Positions 1 through 8,189 of a stretch of 64,000 nucleotides of DNA are shown piece by piece (position 1 is the stretch's first letter; each line of letters begins with the position of its first letter). The translations under genes were made by a program, and so were the position numbers. This DNA comes from Runella rosea. Lineage in GTDB: Bacteria; Bacteroidota; Bacteroidia; Cytophagales; Spirosomataceae. The notes below the pieces were generated by a model. It was not told the origin of the DNA and searched no databases. It saw only the letters and a list, made by a program, of their open reading frames with translations. The stretch lies in the NCBI RefSeq assembly GCF_003325355.1, contig NZ_CP030850.1, positions 4,829,501-4,893,500 on the forward strand. Direction: 5' to 3'.

Positions 1-49
1 TGATAAACTTCACTCCGAGCGATTCGATGATTTTATTATAATCTTCCAT
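1..49 (-). CDS. 5' end of an unidentified gene (partial)
   Basis: An ATG on the minus strand at position 49 opens a frame that runs off the left edge of the window. The 16 visible residues read MEDYNKIIESLGVKFI. They are too few to assign a family. The frame uses normal codons and begins next to an AT-rich non-coding stretch, which fits a real gene start. No Shine-Dalgarno sequence is visible, as usual in Bacteroidota. Confidence 0.45.
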   Translation of the reverse strand, partial: MEDYNKIIESLGVKFI

Positions 50-607
50 TGGGTAATGGTTAAGTGCGTTGCTTGTATTCTTACGAAAAACGGATATTCT
101 TTAAAATTTGTACAAAACTAATAATTGTACAAAACTAATACAAGTGTGGAATTTTTTTCAATATAAAAAAAAGTACACGAATCCTGCAAGAAAACGCATA
201 CTTTTTTTTATAAAAACAGTAAAAATTGGATTATTTGGGCTTTTTGCCCCAATAAGGCTATTGAAGAATTTTGTATTTCAGGGGTACTTTTTTTGAAAAA
301 TATTTTATTTAAAGAAAGAATCGCAGGAATGAACGGTGCATTTTGCTTTTTGTAGCAATCTTTCCTTAATCCAATAATGAGGTTTTGATGTGCTGCAGTG
401 CTTTGGTAAAAAAAGACATTGGTTTGGCGTCAAAGGTGACAGCTAATTTTTTTTGAAAGCAGATTTGCGATACAAGAAGGTCGGAAATAAAATCATGCTC
501 AACGGTTGACGATTTAGCCTGATGATGTCGTACGGGAGAAGCGGAGCATTTTGAGAAATCAATAAAGCGGGCCGACACCCGCTTTATTGATTTGATAATT
601 TTCGTTT
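50..607. other. AT-rich intergenic region, no convincing gene
   Basis: This 558-bp stretch separates the partial gene at the left edge from the acyl-CoA dehydrogenase. It is rich in A/T runs, especially at 108-360. Short open frames occur (62 codons on plus, 70 codons on minus) but they have poor composition. The minus one starts inside the hairpin at 556-593, so I do not accept either. Apart from that hairpin I see no RNA gene or repeat. Confidence 0.6.
556..593 (-). terminator. Strong hairpin terminator after acyl-CoA dehydrogenase
   Basis: Two 16-nt arms (aaatcaataaagcggg and its exact complement) flank a 6-nt loop. The stem is perfect and lies 15 nt downstream of the stop codon of the minus-strand acyl-CoA dehydrogenase. 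The AT-rich outer stem supplies a U-rich tail in either direction, so it could act bidirectionally. Confidence 0.75.
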
Positions 608-1777
608 TTATCGGATTAGCTCACGGGCAATGACCAATTTTTGTATTTCAGAAGTGCCTTCATAAATCTGCGTAATTTTCGCATCGCGCATCATGCGCTC
701 TACGTGGTATTCTTTGACATAACCATAGCCGCCATGAATCTGCACGGCTTCGGTGGTGGCCCACATGGCTACATCAGAAGCAAAAAGTTTAGCCATCGCA
801 GCGGCTTCTACGTAGTCTTTGTGTTCGTCTTTGAGTCGTGCCGCTTTATATACCAATAAGCGCGCCGCCTCTATTTTGGTGGCCATTTCGGCAAGTTTGA
901 ATTGGATGGCCTGATGCTCAAAAATGGGCTTTCCAAAGGCTTTTCGTTCTTGAGCGTATTTCAACGAAAGCTCAAAAGCCCCTGCCGCGATACCCAACGC
1001 CTGGGCGGCAATTCCGATGCGGCCGCCGTTGAGGGTGCTCATCGCAAATTTAAACCCAAATCCATCCGCACCGATGCGGTTTTCTTTGGGGACTTTCACA
1101 TCGCTAAACATGAGCGAATGCGTATCTGAGGCACGGATGCCCATCTTGTCTTCTTTTTTTCCGACCGCAAATCCATCCCAGCCTTTTTCTACAATCAGGC
1201 AGTTGATGCCTTTGTGTTTGAGTTCAGGGTGGGTTTGGGCAATCACTAAACAAACCGACGAAATGCCACCGTTGGTAATCCAGTTTTTGGTGCCATTGAC
1301 GAGGTAATGCTCCCCTTTGTCTTCGGCGGTGGTGTGTTGGGAGGTGGCATCTGAGCCAGCTTCGGGTTCGGAAAGACAAAAGGCTCCGACTATTTCGCCC
1401 GAGGCCAATCGGGTGAGGTATTTCTGTTTTTGTTCTTCGGTTCCGTACGCTTCTAAGCCGTAGCAAACCAACGAGTTATTGACCGAAACCATCACCGAGG
1501 CGGAGGCGTCTACTTTAGAAAGTTCCTCCATCGCTAGTACGTACGATACAGTGTCCATGCCGCCGCCGCCGTATTCTGGCGAGACCATCATACCCATAAA
1601 CCCCAGTTCGCCCATGCGTTTAAGGAGTTTAGGGTCAAATTTTTGTTCGTTATCGCGCTCTAAAATGCCCGGTAGAAGTTCGTTTTGGGCAAAATCGCGG
1701 GCGGCTTCTTTTACCGCCAAATGTTCTTCGGAAAGGTTGAAGTTTAGACCTTCTAAAAGCGTGTCTTTGAATGCCAT
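608..1777 (-). CDS. Acyl-CoA dehydrogenase
   Basis: FAD-dependent acyl-CoA dehydrogenase, which makes the alpha-beta double bond in acyl-CoA during fatty-acid or branched-chain amino-acid breakdown and passes electrons to electron-transfer flavoprotein. The 389-residue length is typical. Visible family signatures are GAFCLSEPEAGSD in the middle beta domain, QIHGGYGYVKEY near the C-terminus, and YEGTSEIQ, whose Glu is the catalytic base in short-chain enzymes. The start at 1777 (MAFKDTLL) is preferred over an upstream ATG at 1840, because a TATCTTTG promoter box lies between them. It is followed on the same strand's upstream side by FabG- and MaoC-type genes, suggesting a fatty-acid metabolism group. 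The exact acyl chain specificity cannot be read from sequence. Confidence 0.95.
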   Translation of the reverse strand: MAFKDTLLEGLNFNLSEEHLAVKEAARDFAQNELLPGILERDNEQKFDPKLLKRMGELGFMGMMVSPEYGGGGMDTVSYVLAMEELSKVDASASVMVSVNNSLVCYGLEAYGTEEQKQKYLTRLASGEIVGAFCLSEPEAGSDATSQHTTAEDKGEHYLVNGTKNWITNGGISSVCLVIAQTHPELKHKGINCLIVEKGWDGFAVGKKEDKMGIRASDTHSLMFSDVKVPKENRIGADGFGFKFAMSTLNGGRIGIAAQALGIAAGAFELSLKYAQERKAFGKPIFEHQAIQFKLAEMATKIEAARLLVYKAARLKDEHKDYVEAAAMAKLFASDVAMWATTEAVQIHGGYGYVKEYHVERMMRDAKITQIYEGTSEIQKLVIARELIR

Positions 1778-1809
1778 AATGAAGTGTATGAGTTTTCTTG
1801 ACTTTTGCC

Positions 1810-1840
1810 CAAAGATACATTTTTCAAAAAAGGTATGCAA
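1810..1840 (-). promoter_or_regulatory. Bacteroidota-type promoter for acyl-CoA dehydrogenase
   Basis: On the minus strand TATCTTTG (1817-1810) matches the Bacteroidota -7 consensus TAnnTTTG. A TTG trinucleotide (1840-1838) lies 20 nt upstream as a candidate -33 box. The start codon at 1777 is 33 nt downstream of the -7 box. The assignment is by consensus match only. Confidence 0.5.
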
Positions 1841-1851
1841 GCATACTTATT

Positions 1852-2586
1852 CTACGCTACACCGCCGTTCACACTCAATGTATGTCCATTGACATATCCA
1901 GCTTCTTCAGAAGCCAAATAAAGATAAGCATTGGCGATGTCTGCAGGGAGGCCCATGCGTTTTGCGGGGATTGCGGCCACGGTCTGATTGCGTACTTCTT
2001 CGGGAATCAGGTCGGTCATGTCGGTTTTGATGAATCCGGGGGCCACGGCGTTGGCGGTAATGTTGTATTTCCCAAGCTCTTTAGCCCATGTTTTGACCAT
2101 TCCGATGATGGCGGCTTTGGTGGCTACGTAGTTGGTTTGACCAAAATTGCCCGTTTGTCCTACCACCGAAGAGGTACAAATAATGCGACCGTATTTGTTT
2201 TCAACCATGTAAGGAAGCACCGTTTTGGTGCAGTTGAACACGCCGTTGAGGTTAATATCTATCACCTGCGCCCATTCCTGATACGACATTTTGAGCAAGG
2301 ATTTATCACGGGTAATGCCCGCATTATTGACCAAAATGTCAATTTGGCCGTAACGCTCAAAAATATCGCGAGCCGCCGCTTCAATGGCAGGAACGTCTGT
2401 GACACTGATTTTGGTAAATTCTGCCGAGTAACCTTTGTCTCTCAGCTCTTGCGCGGTTTGTTCGCCAGCGTCAAGCATATCCCAGATGATGACTTTGGCT
2501 CCTTCGCGGGTAAATATTTCGGCAGTAGCTTTGCCAATGCCGCGCGCACCGCCCGTAATGATGGCAACTTTGTTTTCTAAACGCAT
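1852..2586 (-). CDS. fabG: 3-oxoacyl-ACP reductase, SDR family (FabG type)
   Basis: NADPH-dependent reductase of 3-oxoacyl-ACP or 3-oxoacyl-CoA, a classical short-chain dehydrogenase of 244 residues. The cofactor motif TGGARGIG is near residue 12, the structural NNAG motif is present (NNAGITRD), and the catalytic Ser-Tyr-Lys set is seen in TSSVVGQTGNFGQTNYVATK. The start at 2586 (MRLENKVAIITGG) matches family N-termini better than one six codons upstream. It lies between the acyl-CoA dehydrogenase and the MaoC-type hydratase, so a role in acyl-CoA turnover or polyhydroxyalkanoate-like metabolism is as possible as one in fatty-acid synthesis. Confidence 0.9.
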   Translation of the reverse strand: MRLENKVAIITGGARGIGKATAEIFTREGAKVIIWDMLDAGEQTAQELRDKGYSAEFTKISVTDVPAIEAAARDIFERYGQIDILVNNAGITRDKSLLKMSYQEWAQVIDINLNGVFNCTKTVLPYMVENKYGRIICTSSVVGQTGNFGQTNYVATKAAIIGMVKTWAKELGKYNITANAVAPGFIKTDMTDLIPEEVRNQTVAAIPAKRMGLPADIANAYLYLASEEAGYVNGHTLSVNGGVA

Positions 2587-2597
2587 GATGGATAAAA

Positions 2598-2655
2598 TCC
2601 CCACCCCAAAGGGGAGTTTTTAGGTTGATGACGCATACGCCTTTTGGGGGAAGCT
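2598..2655. repeat. Palindromic C/G-run intergenic sequence
   Basis: Between fabG and the MaoC gene there is a ccccaaagggg palindrome (2604-2614), followed about 27 nt later by the related ccttttgggg. The hexamer acgcat also occurs on both sides. Such paired C- and G-run palindromes resemble extragenic repeats of Bacteroidota chromosomes. I cannot confirm other copies from this window. Confidence 0.35.
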
Positions 2656-2692
2656 GGCGCATTTTTCTAAAAAGTCCCGTGAATATGGGAGA

Positions 2693-3148
2693 CTACTCAA
2701 ACATAAGCGTAATCAATTCGGCTACGCAAGCGGGCTTGGCGCTGCCTTCTAGCTCAAATGTGGCTTCTATCACCGATTTGATGCCGTTGGGCTGTTGGTC
2801 TTCTACTTCTTTAAGGAGAGCGTGCATTCGTATTCGACTTCCCGTGGGGACGGGCGAGGTAAACCGCACTTTATTGGTTCCGTAATTAAGGCCCATTTTA
2901 ACGGACTGTACTTGGTACATTTCGTACATGAACTTTGGAGCCAGCGAAAGGGTCAAAAAACCGTGGGCAATGGTCGTTTTGAAAGGCGAGTGCTTCGCCA
3001 ATTCTGTATTGACGTGAATCCACTGATTGTCGCCCGTAGCTTTGGCAAAATCATTGACCATTTCTTGGGTAATGGTCACCCATTCGCTGCTCCCGAGCGA
3101 CTGCCCAAGGTGCGTGCGGAAAGCGGCAAGCGTATCAAACGTAATCAT
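2693..3148 (-). CDS. MaoC-family dehydratase
   Basis: A 151-residue single hotdog-fold protein of the MaoC/(R)-specific enoyl-CoA hydratase family, which hydrates trans-2-enoyl-CoA. Residues near 20-50 (WVTITQEMVNDFAKATGDNQ, then WIHVN) carry the typical hydratase segment with D and H. The stretch IAHGFLTLSLAP matches the family HGFL signature. The start at 3148 (MITFDTLAAF) is chosen because the longer upstream frame translates an inserted GC-rich repeat at 3168-3252. Neighbouring fabG and acyl-CoA dehydrogenase genes support a fatty-acid or acyl-CoA role. Confidence 0.88.
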   Translation of the reverse strand: MITFDTLAAFRTHLGQSLGSSEWVTITQEMVNDFAKATGDNQWIHVNTELAKHSPFKTTIAHGFLTLSLAPKFMYEMYQVQSVKMGLNYGTNKVRFTSPVPTGSRIRMHALLKEVEDQQPNGIKSVIEATFELEGSAKPACVAELITLMFE

Positions 3149-3167
3149 AAGAAAGAGGTTTAGGATG

Positions 3168-3252
3168 GTAGGAGCAGGCCCGCGGCGGCGTTCCGCTCGC
3201 GTCTGCCCCTGTATGACGCGTACAGCTGGGCAGGCGCAAGGCCTGCCCCTAC
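3168..3252. repeat. 85-bp GC-rich element with terminal inverted repeats
   Basis: The element begins GTAGGAGCAGGCC (3168-3180) and ends GGCCTGCCCCTAC (3240-3252). These are 13-nt inverted ends with one mismatch. Inside are two hairpins: gggcaggc/gcctgccc around 3228-3248, and an imperfect one across 3171-3210. It is far richer in G/C than its surroundings. It starts 2 nt after the M28 peptidase stop codon and ends 19 nt before the maoC start. Size and structure fit a REP- or MITE-like mobile palindrome. It could also act as a 3' hairpin for the peptidase transcript. Confidence 0.65.
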
Positions 3253-3254
3253 GA

Positions 3255-4856
3255 TTATGGTTTATTGCTGTCGACCTTGATGCGCTCGTCGCGGTTGGAT
3301 AATTCCCATGCTGTATGAAAAACCAATTGCACAATCTTGGCCTGCTTGTCGAACATAATCTTTTCTACGTCGTCGCCGGGGCGGTGATAATCTTCGTGGA
3401 CGCCCGTAAAATAGAAGATAACTGGCACTTTGTTTTTGGCAAAATTATAGTGGTCGGAGCGGTAGTAAAACCGGTTGGGGTCGCTCGGATTGTTGAAGGT
3501 ATAATCTAAGTCAAAATTGACCGACTTCTTGTTGGCTTCCTCACTGATGGCGTGCAACTCAGACGAAAGTTTATCAGAGCCGATGAGGTACACATAATTG
3601 GGGTTGGATTTATGGGCGTTGTCTACCCGGCCAATCATGTCAATGTTAAGGTCACAAACGGTATTTGCCAACGGAATGACAGGATTAGAGGTGTAATATT
3701 CAGAACCCCAAAGACCTTTTTCTTCGCCCGTTACGGTCATAAAAACAATGCTGCGGCGCGGACCGTGCCCTTCGGCTTTGGCTTTGGCAAAGGCTTCGGC
3801 CAATTCAAGAATGGAAACCGTGCCTGAGCCGTCATCATCGGCGCCATTGTTGATTTGGCCGTCGGCCGAGATGCCAATGTGGTCTAGGTGGGCCGTAATC
3901 ATAATGACCTCGTCTTTTTTGTCGGTTCCTTCCAAGAAACCCAGCACATTTTCGGTCATGACAATATTTTCTTTTCGCTCGGCTTTGACCCGTACGCTGC
4001 GCTCGGGCAGGCTGCCCGCCAAACTTTGGCCTTTGCTGCTGATGGTGTTTTCGATTTTTGCCAATTTTTTGGCTTTGATGTCCAATAAATCAAGCGCCAT
4101 GGCGCGCGAAATCGTAAAAGCGGCGTTACCCGTGGTTTTTTCGGTGTAAGGCTTCATTGAAAGTCGATTGAAACGCTGATTCATGACACCGCGTTTGGTT
4201 ACTTCTTTGGCAAAATCATCACCCGTCAAATTCGACACAATCAGCACATATTTTGCGCCTTTGCTCGTGGCGAGACTGACTTTACGTTGCCACGACATTG
4301 CATCACTGCTCCATTTGGAGGGTTTTTCGTCGCCCGAAATCAGGTAATTGCCCTTTTTGCTTTTGGGTTCTCCTTCAAGGATAAGTACGGCTTTGCCCGT
4401 TACATTGAGGCTTTTGTAGTCATCATATTTGTCGGATTCGATACCATAGCCCGCAAAAACCACAGGGACTTTTTCTTCGGAAAGCACATTGAGTAGCCCG
4501 CTCAAATAAAAATCTTGCTGGAATTCGTATTGTTCTTTTTCGGTCGCCAGATAAACTTCACCCCAACTTTTTTGGTACAATCCATAGGGTTGAAAATAAG
4601 ATTTTGAACCGTCTTTATCGGCAACAATAGGTTGTAAACCAATGGATTTGAAGAAGCTGGCTACGTAGGCAGCGGCCTTTTTCTGGCCAGGAGAGCCGGT
4701 GTCTCGGCCTTCGAGGCTATCGTGTGCAATAACGCGTAGGTGACGTTCGAGGTCTTTGGGCGTAATGCTTTGGGCGTATTGGACAGATACGTCCTGTGCG
4801 TACGAGGCAACAGAAATGAATCCTGCAAGCAGAAGGGGAATTTGGATTTTGTTCAT
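3255..4856 (-). CDS. Exported M28-family zinc metallopeptidase with PA domain
   Basis: A 533-residue exported aminopeptidase-like enzyme. The signal peptide is MNKIQIPLLLAGFISVASYA. A protease-associated insert spans roughly residues 115-290. The M28 catalytic core follows, with the zinc ligands and catalytic acids visible: TAHLDHIG (His and nearby Asp), NNGADDDGSGT (bridging Asp), VTGEEKGLWGSEYY (catalytic Glu and ligand Glu), NIDMIGR (Asp) and GVHEDYHRPGDD (His). All expected ligands seem present, so it should be active. It would sit in the periplasm or outside and release N-terminal residues from peptides. Its stop codon is followed immediately by the 85-bp inverted-repeat element. Confidence 0.93.
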   Translation of the reverse strand: MNKIQIPLLLAGFISVASYAQDVSVQYAQSITPKDLERHLRVIAHDSLEGRDTGSPGQKKAAAYVASFFKSIGLQPIVADKDGSKSYFQPYGLYQKSWGEVYLATEKEQYEFQQDFYLSGLLNVLSEEKVPVVFAGYGIESDKYDDYKSLNVTGKAVLILEGEPKSKKGNYLISGDEKPSKWSSDAMSWQRKVSLATSKGAKYVLIVSNLTGDDFAKEVTKRGVMNQRFNRLSMKPYTEKTTGNAAFTISRAMALDLLDIKAKKLAKIENTISSKGQSLAGSLPERSVRVKAERKENIVMTENVLGFLEGTDKKDEVIMITAHLDHIGISADGQINNGADDDGSGTVSILELAEAFAKAKAEGHGPRRSIVFMTVTGEEKGLWGSEYYTSNPVIPLANTVCDLNIDMIGRVDNAHKSNPNYVYLIGSDKLSSELHAISEEANKKSVNFDLDYTFNNPSDPNRFYYRSDHYNFAKNKVPVIFYFTGVHEDYHRPGDDVEKIMFDKQAKIVQLVFHTAWELSNRDERIKVDSNKP

Positions 4857-4887
4857 GATGAAAAGAGATAATAGCTACGTAAAAAGC

Positions 4888-5508
4888 CTAGAACAGACGC
4901 CAAGTACTTATCTGTTCAAAAAAGTTGGGTACAGCGGCTGGAAATAACAACGCCATAAAAAGAATGCCGAAGATGGCTCCGTATAAGTGAGCATCGTGGT
5001 TGACCCGGCCGCCCATTTTCCGTGATTCGTAGAATGAATAAACCATGTAAAGAGCACCAAACAGAAAACCAGGGATACAAATGGCAAAATATAAACAGAC
5101 TTTTTGGAGCGGAGCCAATAAAATAAACGCAAACAGCAACGCAGATACGCCACCCGAGGCACCGAGGGAGTTGTAGCGGCTGTTTTTGCGGTGTTTAATA
5201 AAGGTAGGAACATCGGAGACCACAATACCCAAAATATACAGTGCGAGATAGTAAAAGGTGCCATTTGGCCCAAAGATACCTCCCAAAAACATTTCCATGG
5301 CTTCCCCAAAGAAATACAAACTAAACATGTTGAAAATCAGGTGGCCAAAGTCGGCATGGACGAAGCCCGAAGTAACAAAACGGTAGTACTCATTGTGGGC
5401 AGAAACCCGAACGGGGTTAAGTAAGCACTTGTCGAGGAAAGAAGGGTTTTGGAAGCCGTACCAACTGATACCGACGGTAATAATGATAAGAATGAGGGTA
5501 ATAGACAT
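4888..5508 (-). CDS. Rhomboid-family intramembrane serine protease
   Basis: A 206-residue membrane protein with about six hydrophobic segments. The catalytic Ser lies in GASGGVSALL, the catalytic His in VNHDAHLYGAIFG, and the conserved HxxxN of TM2 in FGHLIFNMFSLYFFGE. These are the defining features of rhomboids, which cut single-pass membrane proteins within the membrane. A TATGTTTG box on the minus strand (5565-5558) lies about 50 nt upstream, so it is probably transcribed separately from plsY. Confidence 0.93.
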   Translation of the reverse strand: MSITLILIIITVGISWYGFQNPSFLDKCLLNPVRVSAHNEYYRFVTSGFVHADFGHLIFNMFSLYFFGEAMEMFLGGIFGPNGTFYYLALYILGIVVSDVPTFIKHRKNSRYNSLGASGGVSALLFAFILLAPLQKVCLYFAICIPGFLFGALYMVYSFYESRKMGGRVNHDAHLYGAIFGILFMALLFPAAVPNFFEQISTWRLF

Positions 5509-5621
5509 CGTTTGGAGAATATGGTTGCTGATTTGAACGCAAATTAGTATTCAAACGCAAACATAACGCATAAACTTGCAAACTACTATGAACAAAGGGT
5601 CATGAAGAAGTCGGAAGAACA

Positions 5622-6263
5622 TTATTTGCGACGTCCCCAAAGATTCACTCTGCTCTCGTTGCCGTTGAGTAGACGAACGATATTTTTTTGGTGGGTAATG
5701 ACCACAACCGCAAATAATAAAAAGCCGAAGACTATCAATAAGGTGCTGGCTTTTCCAAAAATGCCCAACACTAACATCATTGGAAATGCAAATGCAGCGA
5801 TGATAGAACTGAGTGATACATAGTGAGATACCAACAATACCAATACAAAAATAACAATGCAGACCGAAGCAACTAGCGGGTCAATGGCCAAGATCATCCC
5901 CAATGAAGTTGCCACTCCTTTGCCGCCCTTAAATCGCACAAAAATGGGGTAGAGATGCCCCAAAACTGCCGCAAAACCTAATATTAATTTGAAGGTCGGA
6001 ACTTGTGCTGGCTGGATGACTTCGAGAAAAAATAGAATACTGGCCAGCTTGGTGGCCGTCCAGCCTTTCAATACATCAATCAACAGTACAATTGTACCAG
6101 CACGTTTGCCCAATACCCGGAAAGTATTCGTTGCCCCCGCATTTCCGCTCCCAAATTTCCGAACATCAATCCCAAAATACGCTTCACCGTACCAAATGGC
6201 AGAAGGGATAGACCCCAACAGGTAAGCAGTAATAATGGCAGAACAAATGTGCCAAATATTCAT
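5622..6263 (-). CDS. plsY: Acyl-phosphate:glycerol-3-phosphate acyltransferase PlsY
   Basis: Integral membrane acyltransferase that moves the acyl group of acyl phosphate to glycerol-3-phosphate, the first step of phospholipid synthesis. Length is 213 residues. The three family motifs are visible: GSIPSAIW near residue 17, GSGNAGATNTFRVLGKRAG near residue 38, and LGHLYPIFVRFKGGKGVAT near residue 100. Five or so hydrophobic segments agree with PlsY topology. It is the most upstream gene of the minus-strand block. Confidence 0.95.
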   Translation of the reverse strand: MNIWHICSAIITAYLLGSIPSAIWYGEAYFGIDVRKFGSGNAGATNTFRVLGKRAGTIVLLIDVLKGWTATKLASILFFLEVIQPAQVPTFKLILGFAAVLGHLYPIFVRFKGGKGVATSLGMILAIDPLVASVCIVIFVLVLLVSHYVSLSSIIAAFAFPMMLVLGIFGKASTLLIVFGFLLFAVVVITHQKNIVRLLNGNESRVNLWGRRK

Positions 6264-6395
6264 TGACGAAGTGTAAGTTTTTTAAGGTTATAAAAAGAAC
6301 AATATTAAGTTAAAAATACCTTTTTCTTACAAAAAAGCCAACAAAAGTAAAACTTTATCTTAACCTTTGCTTAACGAAAATGATATTTTTTTAAG

Positions 6396-7106
6396 ATGAA
6401 CCCTCTTGTGATTGTTAGTAGTGGAACCAAAGGAATTGGCAAAGCTACCGTAGAGCGATTTATGGCTGGTGGTTTTGATGTGGTCACCTGCGCCCGTACC
6501 GAGTCGGACTTGATGGAACTTCAACAGTCCCTTCAGGCAAAATATCCAGCGGCAAAGCTGTTTGTGAAAGCCGTGAATATGGCCGTCAAAGCAGAAGTAG
6601 AAGCGTTTGTGATGTTCATTGAGACGCTCAATCGACCCGTCGAGATAATTGTTAACAATGCTGGACTTTTTGTGCCTGGTCAAATCCACGAAGCACCCGA
6701 AGGAACCCTAGAGCAAATGATGGAAATCAACCTGTACAGTGCTCATTATCTGACGGGAGGATTGGTGGAAGGAATGAAAGAGCGCAAAAAGGGTCACATT
6801 TTTACGCTGTGCTCAACGGCAAGTATTACGGCCTATCCCAACGGAGGGGCGTATTGTATTGCTAAATTTGCCCTCTACGGTTTTACCAAAGTACTGAGAG
6901 AGGAACTCAAAACCAAAGGAATTCGAGTGACGGCTATTTTGCCAGGGGCTACCTTTACTTCAAGTTGGGAAGGAGTAGAATTGCCGCCCGAACGGTTTAT
7001 AAAGGCTGAAGATATTGCAGAAGCAATTTGGTCGGCGTATCATCTTTCGGCGGGAGCAGTAGTAGAAGAAATTTTGATACGTCCGCAGTTGGGAGATATT
7101 GTTTAA
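6396..7106 (+). CDS. SDR-family oxidoreductase
   Basis: Short-chain dehydrogenase of 236 residues. The nucleotide motif SSGTKGIGKA begins near residue 8, VNNAG is near residue 87, and the catalytic Ser, Tyr and Lys are in LCSTASITAYPNGGAYCIAK. The fold type suggests NADP(H) use, and the substrate is unknown. Divergent from plsY with a 132-bp gap that is AT-rich. The following ROK gene has its own upstream region, so joint transcription is uncertain. Confidence 0.85.
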   Translation: MNPLVIVSSGTKGIGKATVERFMAGGFDVVTCARTESDLMELQQSLQAKYPAAKLFVKAVNMAVKAEVEAFVMFIETLNRPVEIIVNNAGLFVPGQIHEAPEGTLEQMMEINLYSAHYLTGGLVEGMKERKKGHIFTLCSTASITAYPNGGAYCIAKFALYGFTKVLREELKTKGIRVTAILPGATFTSSWEGVELPPERFIKAEDIAEAIWSAYHLSAGAVVEEILIRPQLGDIV

Positions 7107-7191
7107 GTTTAGGATTTTTGCGCGTTAAATCAGTACTTTGCACTTAGCCTTGTACTATTAACCACTAACTGATAACGATTTATATTTTCAA

Positions 7192-8100
7192 ATGGAACAA
7201 TATTTGGGTATTGACGTGGGCGGAACCAACGTCAAAATGGGTGTCGTGGACACAGAAAGCGGCCGAATTTCAAATTTTTATAGCCACGATACTACCAGTT
7301 GGCGCCAGTCAGGACACTTTGAGGAACGCCTCGGTGATGCAATTGCAATTCAGTTGCACGAATACCCAAACGTTAAGAAAGTAGGTATTGGATTGCCAGG
7401 AATGATCAACCGAAACCGGACCGTTCCGTTGGAAATTACGGCAATTCCCGAAATTGATAACGTTCCGTTGGTGGAGTATCTGTCAAAACGATTTGCAGGG
7501 GTACAGTTTTTCCTTGAGAATGATGCCAACGCGGCGGCTTTGGGAGAATTCTACTTTGCCGAAGAAAAAATCAACGAAAATTACATATTCATCACCCTTG
7601 GTACGGGCGTAGGCGGTGCCGCGATTATCAACCGTAAAGTGTTTGTGGGTGGTGATGGAAATGCCATGGAGCCGGGGCATATTCCCTCGCGCAACGGGAA
7701 AGTGCTCGAACGCAACATCGGCAAGAAAGAGTTACTGGATTTAGCCAATGAAATGCGTCGGACGTACACTGGTGCGACCCAACTGCCCGATGATGGCACC
7801 ATTTCTACCACGGGTCTGGTAGCCGCTGCCGCCGAAGGCGACGAATTGGCGCTTCAAATCTGGACCGCCGTAGGAGAGATGTTGGGCGATGGGCTGGTGT
7901 CTATGATTCGGATTTTGGACATTAAGCTGATTCTTATCGGTGGTGGTTTGTCGGCGTCGTTTGACTATATCATTCCTGCCGTGACCAAACAACTCAACTA
8001 TTGGTTGACGCCGTATTACCTGAAAGACCTCGAAATCAAACGCGCCACTTTGGGCAATGATGCTGGCTTGCTTGGGGCGGCTTCGTTGTGTTTTGACTAG
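7192..8100 (+). CDS. ROK-family protein, glucokinase-like, without the zinc motif
   Basis: A 302-residue member of the ROK sugar kinase family. The phosphate-binding motif is at the N-terminus (LGIDVGGTNVKMG). The catalytic Asp lies in ENDANAAALGE, followed by TLGTGVGGAAI. The EPGHI Glu/His region is present, but the usual Cys-rich zinc motif that follows (CxCGxxGCxE) is replaced by PSRNGKVLERNIG, with no cysteine. The second phosphate motif is LILIGGGLS. It probably phosphorylates glucose or another hexose. It precedes a GH130 and a DUF1080 gene on the same strand, which supports a sugar-use setting. Confidence 0.85.
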   Translation: MEQYLGIDVGGTNVKMGVVDTESGRISNFYSHDTTSWRQSGHFEERLGDAIAIQLHEYPNVKKVGIGLPGMINRNRTVPLEITAIPEIDNVPLVEYLSKRFAGVQFFLENDANAAALGEFYFAEEKINENYIFITLGTGVGGAAIINRKVFVGGDGNAMEPGHIPSRNGKVLERNIGKKELLDLANEMRRTYTGATQLPDDGTISTTGLVAAAAEGDELALQIWTAVGEMLGDGLVSMIRILDIKLILIGGGLSASFDYIIPAVTKQLNYWLTPYYLKDLEIKRATLGNDAGLLGAASLCFD

Positions 8101-8121
8101 ATAAATAAATAAAATTAAAGG

Positions 8122-8159
8122 AAGGGTTAAGAGATTGTTTATCAATACTTTTAACCCTT
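8122..8159 (+). terminator. Hairpin after the ROK gene
   Basis: Arms AAGGGTTAA (8122-8130) and TTAACCCTT (8151-8159) enclose a 20-nt loop and are followed by a short T-rich run. It lies 21 nt after the ROK stop codon and just before the GH130 gene. The stem is short, so termination may be partial. Confidence 0.45.
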
Positions 8160-8189
8160 TCTTGTTTGTGTTCCAATCTTCTTTAATTT

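Noticed and set aside
108-296. 62-codon open frame on the plus strand
   Set aside because: It is made of A/T runs and Lys/Phe-rich peptide with no promoter or family features.
366-578. 70-codon open frame on the minus strand
   Set aside because: Its start codon lies inside the terminator hairpin at 556-593 and the translation has no recognisable pattern.
1798-2580. 260-codon frame on the plus strand opposite fabG
   Set aside because: It is a shadow of the FabG gene, whose motifs on the minus strand are complete.
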